Of a DNA stretch of 6,451 bases, positions 1 to 6,028 are shown one piece after another. Source of the DNA: Candidatus Heimdallarchaeota archaeon (lineage in GTDB: Archaea > Asgardarchaeota > Heimdallarchaeia > Heimdallarchaeales > Heimdallarchaeaceae). Under the pieces are notes generated by a model. That model ran no database searches and was not told the origin of the DNA. It saw nothing but the letters and a program-made list of their open reading frames with translations. A program made the position numbers and the translations under genes. Position 1 is the first letter of the stretch; every line of letters starts with the position of its first letter. The DNA lies in assembly GCA_016839985.1 (NCBI GenBank), contig JAEOTG010000095.1, positions 1-6,451 on the forward strand, written 5' to 3'.

Positions 1-977
1 CTGCATGTATTTTTTTTAGGTATATGACCTATTAATCCATCAAAATTAATCATTGCGACAACGTTGGAAAGGTCTACTTCATTTGTATAAATAGTAGAAC
101 CTACCACACCGAATTCTTCTACTGCAAAAGCTATAAAACGAAGAGTCCTATAGGGTTTGACATTGAATTCTTTAAACAATCTGGTTAGTTCCAAGATTAC
201 TGCAATTGATGCTGCATTATCTGTAGCACCTTGAGCTATATCATGTCCATCATAGTGACCACCTATAACAATAATTTCATCTTCAATTTCTCCTAGTATT
301 TCCCAAATGATGTGTTTTGACGTAGTTTTTTCAGATTTATTTACTACATTAATTTTGCATTCTAGTTCTTCTTTTCTTGTTAATATCTCTTTGATATACT
401 CATATGTTTCTTTTGAAATTCCTATTGCTGGAATCTCCCCTAATCTGTTTGACCTAACAGATCCAGTTGGAAAAAGTTGTCCTGGATTGTGATTAGCAAA
501 AATAAAAGCTGAAGCTCCAAATTCAACTGCATTTGCATACTTTATTCTTCTGTGTAACCAACCTTCCTCAGTATCTCCTGAATGAACCATCACGAAATTT
601 CCTGGAATCTGACCTTTTATTCTATTTAGTTCTGTTTCTGATCCACCATTACAATTAATAGCAAAACCTTCTGATCCTTCAGCTGATGTTGAAGGAGCCA
701 AAACTAATGAAATAGCTGGAAATTCTTTCTCTTCAATATCTTTGATGTAAAATTTACATGATCCTCTTTCCCAACCTTGATATTCAAACTCATGTTCATC
801 GAATTTTACTCCAAGATTGGAAAGGAAATTTGTCATATATTTTTGAGCATCTTTTTCACTTTCGGAACCTGAAAAACGACTTCCTAACAAACAAAGATCT
901 TTAATTCTATCAACAATAGAATTCTCTGAAAAAATTCTACCTAAAATTCTCTCCGCTTCTATTGATAAACTGCCCAT
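1..977 (-). CDS. M28-family zinc aminopeptidase with PA insert (3' end missing)
   Basis: The frame is open from an ATG at 977 to the left edge: 325 codons and no stop, so the C-terminus is outside the window. The zinc-peptidase core of family M28 is clear. His241 lies in GGHYDGHD, the bridging Asp253 in GATDNAAS, the general base and zinc ligand Glu287-Glu288 in EEFGVVGS, and Asp313 in MINFDG. The last zinc-binding His is expected just beyond the edge. Residues about 110-205, between the N-terminal part and the catalytic core, look like an inserted PA (protease-associated) domain, as in M28 enzymes that trim peptides from the N-terminus. No signal peptide or membrane segment is visible, so I infer a cytosolic aminopeptidase for peptide turnover. 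It follows the thioredoxin-like gene by 25 bases and may be co-transcribed with it, or use its own TATA-like element. The family is secure; the exact substrate is unknown. Confidence 0.88.
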   Translation of the reverse strand, partial: MGSLSIEAERILGRIFSENSIVDRIKDLCLLGSRFSGSESEKDAQKYMTNFLSNLGVKFDEHEFEYQGWERGSCKFYIKDIEEKEFPAISLVLAPSTSAEGSEGFAINCNGGSETELNRIKGQIPGNFVMVHSGDTEEGWLHRRIKYANAVEFGASAFIFANHNPGQLFPTGSVRSNRLGEIPAIGISKETYEYIKEILTRKEELECKINVVNKSEKTTSKHIIWEILGEIEDEIIVIGGHYDGHDIAQGATDNAASIAVILELTRLFKEFNVKPYRTLRFIAFAVEEFGVVGSTIYTNEVDLSNVVAMINFDGLIGHIPKKNTC

Positions 978-993
978 AATAAGAAAAGCACTC

Positions 994-1005
994 AATATAT
1001 TTTTA
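994..1005 (-). promoter_or_regulatory. Possible TATA box for the M28 peptidase gene
   Basis: On the minus strand an AAATATAT-like stretch is centred about 21-22 bases before the ATG at 977 and overlaps the stop codon of the upstream thioredoxin-like gene. No Shine-Dalgarno sequence precedes that ATG. An internal promoter giving a nearly leaderless transcript is therefore plausible. The spacing is a little short for an archaeal TATA box (usually about 25), and any AT-rich gap can look like this. Confidence 0.3.
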
Positions 1006-1269
1006 ATTTTGTCCCATAGTCATGAAAAACTGCAATTGTTCTCTAATAAAAGCTTCATCAGCTCCACCAATGATCCTTTGATTGTTAGGTAGAATAATTG
1101 TAGGGATAGCTACAATATCAAACTCTTCTGCTTTACTAACGTCATCAGCAATATTGATTACTTCTAAACCTAAGTGGCTAGCTTCTGAAATAATGTTCTT
1201 TAATACTCCTTCAATATATGGACACCAGCTACATGTTGGTGAAGTAAAGAACATTATTTTTAATTCCAT
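1003..1269 (-). CDS. Mini-thioredoxin / glutaredoxin-like thiol-disulfide oxidoreductase
   Basis: This 88-aa protein has a compact thioredoxin fold. After a first beta strand comes FFTSPTCSWCP, with the redox pair Cys13 and Cys16 (CxxC) followed by Pro17. The cis-proline is Pro56 in VAIPTII, and a GG turn at 68-69 precedes the last helix. Length and layout match the small archaeal thioredoxins of Methanocaldococcus jannaschii MJ0307 type (about 85 aa), where the motif is CPHC. The Ser-Trp inside the CxxC is less usual and should affect redox potential. It probably reduces or exchanges protein disulfides in the cytoplasm; the partner is unknown. It begins 9 bases after the KaiC-like stop codon, so the two genes very likely share a transcript, and a functional link to the ATPase is possible. 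A weak GGTAG sits 5 bases before the start. Fold assignment is strong; physiological role is open. Confidence 0.88.
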   Translation of the reverse strand: MELKIMFFTSPTCSWCPYIEGVLKNIISEASHLGLEVINIADDVSKAEEFDIVAIPTIILPNNQRIIGGADEAFIREQLQFFMTMGQN

Positions 1270-1274
1270 TTTAT

Positions 1275-1279
1275 CTACC
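1275..1279 (-). promoter_or_regulatory. Weak Shine-Dalgarno-like site for the thioredoxin-like gene
   Basis: GGTAG on the minus strand lies 5 bases before the ATG at 1269 and overlaps the last base of the KaiC-like stop codon. It is only a partial match to the archaeal GGAGGTGA consensus. The position is right for starting an internal cistron, but the match is weak. Confidence 0.3.
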
Positions 1280-2691
1280 TATCCAATGATATCAATTAAT
1301 GGTAACTTATCGTTAAATTTCACAATTTTTGGTAAGAAAGTTGCTCCAGTTGAACTTTTTACACATTCAATATAATGATTATAATCTACTCTTGAAAATC
1401 TGATTATAATATCAGCAGTTGTTCTCAAACGAGCAAGTATTTCCCTACTTATCGCATTAAAATTAATGAAGGAATACGCAATTGAACCTCTTTCTTTTAC
1501 ATTAAATGATTGTAATGCAAAGTATCGTAAGAAATCTGATTCAGTTAGAATATTAGCATCATCTGTTAAGTCTCCATATAATACAACACTCTGTTTTCCT
1601 TTTCGAAAAGCTTCCATCAATTCTACCGTAACCGAGATCATATCATCAGTAGTCATTAGTTGACTCATCTCTCTAGCTTCTACGGCTGTTACAGAGCGAT
1701 TAAACTTGTCGATGAAAACTACATTCCCTTCATTAAGATGTGGTAGAATATCTTTCTCTGCTCTCTTGAACTCTTCAACTATACGTGCAGAATGCATATG
1801 CACATTGGAATGAATAATCACTCCTTTTCCCTCTTCTAAATGATGATTCAATGTTGTTAAGAAAAGAGGAAAATAGTTTGTTTCACCATCTATCTCGATA
1901 AGTACAACACTTCCTTTTGGAATCCCTCCTCCTAATAATTCATCAAGTCTTATTATTCCTGTAATTTCTTCTCGAATAAGGGAAATAGGAGGTTGCTCTG
2001 ATCTAAATATTGTTATTCCTTCTTTGTTTATGATAAATCTATTTTCAAAATGAGTTGGTTGAGCTGAACGTAATTTTGGAACAGATATTCGTTTAATTAA
2101 CTGATTGTTTTTCAATTCTGATCTTATCTTGATTACACCATCAACAAGAAATTCTTCTAATGTTGCATATTCTTCAGTAACTTGAGATTCAGCTGTTAGA
2201 ATTAAAGTACAACCTTCATTGGTTATTTCTCTGATGAAATCCATGAAACTGCTTCTGGCAGTTTTTTCATATTGGAATTCAGCAAAGAATGCTGAAATAG
2301 AATCAAAGACTACTAGTTTAGCATTTATATCCTGTATTTTTTTCTTTGTTCTAGCAATAATACCAGATAAATCAAATTTATCTGTTTGAACTAAACTTGT
2401 CCCAGCAGGTTTTAATGACATTTTCTCAACAAGTAGAGTTTTGTCTATGTATGGTTTGAAATTCATTCCAAAGGACTCTACATAGGCTACTAATTTATCA
2501 GGATCAACTTCTGTTGATATAAACAAAACTGGGATATCTTGTTTCAAAGCTCCCATAGTTATGAAAAGCGAAAGAACTGTTTTTCCTGCACCTGCTGTAC
2601 CTTTAATTGCATAACAAAATCCAGGACGTAATCCACCATCAATCATATTATCTAATTCTTCAATTCCAGTGGAAATAGTCATATTCCTCAT
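1279..2691 (-). CDS. KaiC-like tandem RecA-fold ATPase with degenerate second domain
   Basis: This 470-aa protein of the KaiC/RadA/GvpD P-loop group has two RecA-like halves. Half 1 (about 1-230) opens with a KaiC-style STGIEELDNMIDGG. It carries a Walker A GTAGAGKT (31-38), a Glu61 where KaiC has two catalytic glutamates (here Glu-Val), and a Walker B VVFDS (127-131). It ends with the FLVDGVI and ISVPKLR strands typical of the family. Half 2 (about 243-470) starts in the same way (TGIIRLDELLGGGIPKG), but the P-loop position reads IEIDGETNYF with no GK[ST], and the Walker B region is VVLYGDL. I therefore infer one ATP-hydrolysing half and one inactive, structural half. Archaeal KaiC-like proteins are usually signalling or regulatory ATPases; the partner is not known here. 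The ATG at 2691 is favoured because a TATA-like box lies 24 bases upstream; ATG 2682 is an alternative. It leads the thioredoxin-like gene. Confidence 0.88.
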   Translation of the reverse strand: MRNMTISTGIEELDNMIDGGLRPGFCYAIKGTAGAGKTVLSLFITMGALKQDIPVLFISTEVDPDKLVAYVESFGMNFKPYIDKTLLVEKMSLKPAGTSLVQTDKFDLSGIIARTKKKIQDINAKLVVFDSISAFFAEFQYEKTARSSFMDFIREITNEGCTLILTAESQVTEEYATLEEFLVDGVIKIRSELKNNQLIKRISVPKLRSAQPTHFENRFIINKEGITIFRSEQPPISLIREEITGIIRLDELLGGGIPKGSVVLIEIDGETNYFPLFLTTLNHHLEEGKGVIIHSNVHMHSARIVEEFKRAEKDILPHLNEGNVVFIDKFNRSVTAVEAREMSQLMTTDDMISVTVELMEAFRKGKQSVVLYGDLTDDANILTESDFLRYFALQSFNVKERGSIAYSFINFNAISREILARLRTTADIIIRFSRVDYNHYIECVKSSTGATFLPKIVKFNDKLPLIDIIG

Positions 2692-2710
2692 TAAGTAATA
2701 CTTATTCCTT

Positions 2711-2720
2711 GTATAAAATT
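2711..2720 (-). promoter_or_regulatory. TATA-like promoter element of the KaiC-like gene
   Basis: The minus strand reads AATTTTATAC, with TTTTATA centred 24 bases upstream of the ATG at 2691. That spacing would put transcription start at or next to the start codon, so the mRNA would be leaderless. No Shine-Dalgarno sequence is present at the right distance, which agrees with this reading. It forms one arm of a divergent promoter pair with endA. Confidence 0.5.
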
Positions 2721-2753
2721 ATATCTTATGTATCAAACCAAAAACTGAATCTA

Positions 2754-2760
2754 TTTATAT
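2754..2760 (+). promoter_or_regulatory. TATA-like promoter element of endA
   Basis: TTTATAT is centred 25 bases before the endA ATG at 2782, the usual archaeal TATA-to-start distance. This again implies a leaderless message. The two divergent TATA-like elements are about 42 bases apart, so the KaiC-like gene and endA probably have separate but adjacent core promoters. Confidence 0.55.
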
Positions 2761-2781
2761 TATAGTTATGGTTTTAGTTCA

Positions 2782-3333
2782 ATGGCTCCAAAATATACTG
2801 CACAACTTGTTGGTACTAGAATAATAGTGTGGGATATAGGTCAGAGTATGGAGTTATATTCCTCTGGTTTTTTTGGAAAACCTATAGGAGTAAGAAAACC
2901 TCAATTAGGAGATCAATTTAGAGATCCTTCAGAGTTATCCTATTTCGAAGCTGTTTATCTATTCGAGGAAAAAAAGCTAAAAATACTAGATGAAGATGGA
3001 AAAAAACTATCGAAAAAATCTTTTCTTGATAGATGTTATCAACAGTATATGAATTTTGAAAACAAGATGGGAGTGTATAAATTTTTGAGAAATCTTGGGT
3101 ATATAGTTAGACCAGGTTTGAAATTCGGTGTAGATTTTGCAGTATATATTAAAGGTCCAGGACTTGAGCATTCACCCTATATGGTTCAAATAATAGAAAG
3201 AGAAGGAAAAATTGATCCTATTGAATTAGTTAGAGCAGGAAGGTTAGCAACCACAGTTAAGAAAAATTTTGTTATCGCTTCAAAAATCAAAAATAAATTA
3301 CATTTCTTTGTTTTTAACAGATATAAACCTTGA
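2782..3333 (+). CDS. endA: tRNA-splicing endonuclease, single-chain archaeal type
   Basis: This enzyme cuts pre-tRNA at the two ends of bulge-helix-bulge introns, leaving 2',3'-cyclic phosphate and 5'-OH ends. At 183 aa it matches the short homotetrameric (alpha4) form known from M. jannaschii (179 aa), not the fused or two-subunit forms. The N-terminal domain (about 1-85) precedes the catalytic domain, which begins near YKFLRNLGYIVRPGLKFG. The triad can be placed by alignment from memory with M. jannaschii Y115/H125/K156: Tyr122 in GVDFAVY, His130 in EHSPYMVQI, and Lys161 in TVKKNFVIA. All three are present, so the enzyme should be active. It appears to be a single-gene unit, with its own TATA-like box upstream and T-tracts downstream. 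It has no obvious functional tie to its neighbours, as expected for a housekeeping gene. Confidence 0.95.
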   Translation: MAPKYTAQLVGTRIIVWDIGQSMELYSSGFFGKPIGVRKPQLGDQFRDPSELSYFEAVYLFEEKKLKILDEDGKKLSKKSFLDRCYQQYMNFENKMGVYKFLRNLGYIVRPGLKFGVDFAVYIKGPGLEHSPYMVQIIEREGKIDPIELVRAGRLATTVKKNFVIASKIKNKLHFFVFNRYKP

Positions 3334-3336
3334 TTA

Positions 3337-3352
3337 TTTTTTGGAACTTTTT
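3337..3352 (+). terminator. Oligo-T terminator tracts after endA
   Basis: Directly after the endA stop there is a run of six T (3337-3342) and a run of five T (3348-3352). Archaeal RNA polymerase often terminates at such oligo-T tracts without a hairpin. Their place between endA and the next promoter supports a transcription break here. Confidence 0.5.
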
Positions 3353-3399
3353 CTAGATGCTGTTTTGTCTTGTTTACTTGGAGATTACCACAAAATTAA

Positions 3400-3422
3400 A
3401 TAAAAGATATACAATCTTTTAT
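3400..3422 (+). repeat. Perfect inverted repeat, 9-base arms, at the redox operon promoter
   Basis: The arms ATAAAAGAT (3400-3408) and ATCTTTTAT (3414-3422) are exact reverse complements separated by the 5-base spacer ATACA. The repeat ends 9 bases before the ATG at 3432 and covers the likely TATA element. Its size and symmetry suit a dimeric helix-turn-helix regulator that would block TBP or polymerase. A hairpin in RNA is less likely if transcription begins near the ATG. No regulator gene is visible nearby. Confidence 0.5.
3402..3411 (+). promoter_or_regulatory. TATA-like promoter element of the redox operon
   Basis: AAAAGATATA is centred about 25 bases before the ATG at 3432, the same geometry as upstream of endA and the KaiC-like gene. 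A more canonical TTAAATA at 3396-3402 lies about 33 bases upstream and could serve instead, giving a very short leader. No Shine-Dalgarno sequence precedes the start codon. Confidence 0.45.
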
Positions 3423-3431
3423 CTGTTGTAA

Positions 3432-4619
3432 ATGAGTTCTCAAATGAGTTGGCAAGTTGATGTTTTGGAATTTGCACAGAAGTGCGTATACTGTGGCTAT
3501 TGTTCAATTTGTCCAACATATAAAGAGCTCAAATGGGAAAACTATCATCCAAGAGGAATAATTGATCAAATAAAACTGTATTTTACAGAGGGAACAAAGG
3601 ATGATTTACAGAAAGATGTATCCAAATCTCTTTTTGAAGCTATTTTCGCTTGCACTATGTGTAAAGCATGTGAAAATATCTGTATAGTTGACCTACCTCT
3701 TTTGAAGATTTGGGAACAAGTTCGACAAGAAGCATTTAAACGAGGTAGATGGAATCCTCAACTACTTTCTCTGTATAATAAAGTTAAAGATACCCACAAT
3801 ATTTATGGTCTCCCTGCTGAAGAAAGGCTTTCATGGACTGGTATGGTAGGAATGAACCTAGTCAGAAGAACGCAAAAAAAAGCATCACTTGCTTACTTTG
3901 TTGGGTGTCAAGCTTCTTATTCAGGTAAAATGATAGAAATTCCTGCAAGTGTTGTTACAATCTTAAGAAAATCAAAAGTTCCTTTTACAGTTTTAGGAAA
4001 TGAAGAATGGTGTTGTGGTTCTCCTATTTTCTTAGCAGGTGGTTATTCTGTTGGGAAAACTTTTGCTAAACACAATCTCGAACAACTGAAAAAACTAGGT
4101 GTAAAAAGAATAGTTACAGCCTGTTCAGGTTGTTATAGGGCATTCAAGGTTGTCTATCCTCGAATATTAGGGGAGAAATGGGATATAGAGGTTCTACATA
4201 TAACAGAGCTTGCAAACGAGTTACTTGAAAACAAGAAATTAAAGATAAAAAACAAAATAAGCGAAAAAATTACTTTCAAAGATCCTTGTGAACTAGTTAG
4301 ACATTGTGGATTAAGTGAGCCTTTAAGGGAAATGATTGAAAAAATTCCTAATGTTAGATTTGAAGAATTACCATCGAATCGTGATGATGCTTTATGTTGT
4401 GGAGGAGGAGGACTACTAAAACTCAATAATTCAGAACTAGTCAAAGAGGTTAATGATCGACTAATGACTGAAATAGAATTCACAGAAGTGGATATTGTTA
4501 CAAGTGGTTGTCCTACTTGCCTTGATACTATTCAGTTTGGAGCTAAACAGAGAGGATTGGAGGTTGAGGTAATAGATGTCTCTGAGCTTATAAAAAGACT
4601 TGTGGAGGATAAAAAATGA
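3432..4619 (+). CDS. HdrD/GlcF-like iron-sulfur protein with two CCG domains
   Basis: This 395-aa soluble protein has the fused HdrC+HdrB layout of HdrD and GlcF. Two [4Fe-4S] ferredoxin motifs come first: Cys18, 21, 24, 27 (CVYCGYCSICP) and Cys74, 77, 80, 84 (CTMCKACENIC). Two complete cysteine-rich CCG domains follow: Cys159 / Cys194-195 / Cys231-Cys234, and Cys286 / Cys322-323 / Cys360-Cys363. In heterodisulfide reductases, CCG domains hold noncubane [4Fe-4S] clusters that reduce disulfides. From memory, E. coli GlcF lacks part of both CxxC pairs, so this protein looks closer to HdrD. I infer that it passes electrons between the FAD protein encoded next and a disulfide or membrane acceptor. 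It is first in the operon, and its stop overlaps the next start (ATGA). The ATG at 3432 fits the promoter spacing; Met5 (3444) is an alternative. Function as glycolate or lactate oxidase subunit is equally a family possibility. Confidence 0.88.
   Translation: MSSQMSWQVDVLEFAQKCVYCGYCSICPTYKELKWENYHPRGIIDQIKLYFTEGTKDDLQKDVSKSLFEAIFACTMCKACENICIVDLPLLKIWEQVRQEAFKRGRWNPQLLSLYNKVKDTHNIYGLPAEERLSWTGMVGMNLVRRTQKKASLAYFVGCQASYSGKMIEIPASVVTILRKSKVPFTVLGNEEWCCGSPIFLAGGYSVGKTFAKHNLEQLKKLGVKRIVTACSGCYRAFKVVYPRILGEKWDIEVLHITELANELLENKKLKIKNKISEKITFKDPCELVRHCGLSEPLREMIEKIPNVRFEELPSNRDDALCCGGGGLLKLNNSELVKEVNDRLMTEIEFTEVDIVTSGCPTCLDTIQFGAKQRGLEVEVIDVSELIKRLVEDKK
4604..4608 (+). promoter_or_regulatory. Strong Shine-Dalgarno site for the GlcD-like gene
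   Basis: GGAGG, followed by AT, sits 7 bases before the ATG at 4616, inside the end of the HdrD/GlcF-like reading frame. It is the best ribosome binding site in the window and settles the start at 4616. Along with the ATGA overlap it points to efficient, coupled translation. Confidence 0.75.
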
Positions 4620-6028
4620 CACTGAGAAAGAAAGCTAGAACAAAGTTTGTTAAGTATTTAGGCAAACAGTTTAGAGATGACAAAACTCTCTTACAAGTCT
4701 ACTCTCGTGATATGGCAGAATTACCATCTACAACAAAAATACTCATTAAAAATATACCAGATGGAATTATTCTTCCAAGAAATATAGAGGAAGTTCAACA
4801 AGCTTACAAAGTTGCAAATGAAACCAAAGTTCCACTTATTCCAAGGAGTGCTGGTACATCAGGATTTGGTGGGAGTGTTCCTTATAAAAAGGGTGTAATC
4901 CTTGATGGAAAAGGTATAGAAAGTGAAATTATTGTTGAACCTTTTGATCAATCTGTTTTGGTTAGTCCATCAATGGTTTTCAGTGAATTACAAAGATACC
5001 TTAAGATGCAAGGTGTGTCTCTTTGTGTTTTCCCTTCCAGTTATTATTCAGCGACTCTAGGAGGATTCATTGGTCATGGTGGATATGGTGTGGGTAGTGC
5101 ACAATATGGAGGAGCACTTGATCAAATTTTGGCTATTGAAGTGGTACTTCCTAACGGGGAATTAGTAAATTACACAGAAAGAGAAGATATAGAGCTTATT
5201 GTTGGTTCGAATGGAACCTTAGGCTTAATAACTAAAGTACAACTTAAAATAAAATTCGATATTCCTTTGAAACACAGAGGGTGTACGTTTGATTCTCCTA
5301 AAGAGTTGGTAGAAGGATTAAAAGTCTTATCAGGAATTAATCCTTACTCAATATGGATTTTGAATCCAAAACATGTTTCAGAAATGAATGATACTTTTGG
5401 TTTTACACTTCCAAATAGATATGTTGTTTTAATATCCAAAGAAGTGAGTTATGAGGAAGAAGAAAGTGAGTTTCATGCAAGCTTTAATCAAGCAATAAGG
5501 GATGGAGGAGGACAAATTCTAGATAAAAGATACACTGACAAGATTTGGGATATAAGGTATAAGACATTTACAATGATAAAAGAATATCAAGATTTCCTTG
5601 TTTCTGAACTAATTCTCCCCATTGAAACAAGTGGGAAATATCTACAAAAACTTGCATCACAGTTTAATGGACAACTCCATTTTGAAGGTGAAGTAATAAA
5701 TGATAGTCATTTCTCTTTACTATTATTCTTATATTTTGATGAAAAGTTAACTCCATTAAAAAAGACTATAATAAATCTGAAATTATACAAAACAGTAATG
5801 AAAGGAAAAAAATCTGGAGGATTTCCATATAGCACTGGACTTTGGTTTGCTGGATACTATTCAAAGATTTTTGGAAAAGAACAATATAAAAGATACAGAG
5901 AATTCAAAAAGAAAGTTGACCCCAAAAATATTAGTAATCCTGGAAAAGTTGTATCACCTAAACTCAGAATATTTCCCTTAATTACATTTAAATTTGCACT
6001 CAAAATAGCTAGTTGGTTAATAAGATGA
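4616..6028 (+). CDS. GlcD-like FAD-linked oxidoreductase (2-hydroxyacid dehydrogenase family)
   Basis: This 470-aa protein has the PCMH-type FAD domain of glycolate oxidase GlcD and D-lactate dehydrogenases. Residues about 45-215 include GIILPRNIEEV, PRSAGTSGFGGS (76-87), GGFIGHGGYGVGSAQYGG (149-166) and GSNGTLGLIT (197-206). The C-terminal substrate domain keeps W311xxR314, an ELILP strand (331-335) and the closing NPGKV (441-445). The usual GHxGDGNxH metal and substrate motif is not there: the aligned stretch is GEVINDSHF (358-366). The substrate may therefore not be a normal 2-hydroxyacid, or it may bind without metal. After NPGKV, a tail of about 24 residues (447-470) is rich in aromatic and aliphatic residues with spaced Lys/Arg, like an amphipathic membrane-binding helix. 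The gene overlaps both neighbours by ATGA, so I infer that it forms a complex with the Fe-S protein upstream and the lipoyl protein downstream. Family is secure; substrate is unknown. Confidence 0.88.
   Translation: MTLRKKARTKFVKYLGKQFRDDKTLLQVYSRDMAELPSTTKILIKNIPDGIILPRNIEEVQQAYKVANETKVPLIPRSAGTSGFGGSVPYKKGVILDGKGIESEIIVEPFDQSVLVSPSMVFSELQRYLKMQGVSLCVFPSSYYSATLGGFIGHGGYGVGSAQYGGALDQILAIEVVLPNGELVNYTEREDIELIVGSNGTLGLITKVQLKIKFDIPLKHRGCTFDSPKELVEGLKVLSGINPYSIWILNPKHVSEMNDTFGFTLPNRYVVLISKEVSYEEEESEFHASFNQAIRDGGGQILDKRYTDKIWDIRYKTFTMIKEYQDFLVSELILPIETSGKYLQKLASQFNGQLHFEGEVINDSHFSLLLFLYFDEKLTPLKKTIINLKLYKTVMKGKKSGGFPYSTGLWFAGYYSKIFGKEQYKRYREFKKKVDPKNISNPGKVVSPKLRIFPLITFKFALKIASWLIR

Noticed and set aside
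1..977. M28 reading frame taken as a broken gene because no stop is seen
   Set aside because: The frame is intact to the window edge with catalytic residues in the right order; it is only cut by the window, not disrupted.
1082..1375. Open frame of 97 codons on the plus strand across the thioredoxin-like/KaiC-like junction
   Set aside because: It is antisense to two recognised genes, with no promoter or ribosome binding site and no family resemblance.
3400..3422. Inverted repeat read as an intrinsic terminator hairpin for endA
   Set aside because: The stem is almost all A-T, it sits about 70 bases after the endA stop, no T-run follows it, and it overlaps the next promoter. The T-tracts at 3337-3352 are better terminator candidates.
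4154..4483. Open frame of 109 codons antisense to the HdrD/GlcF-like gene
   Set aside because: It lies wholly inside a well-supported gene with conserved cysteine motifs, and its product is low-complexity (Ser-, Phe- and Pro-rich runs) with no recognisable domain or start signal.
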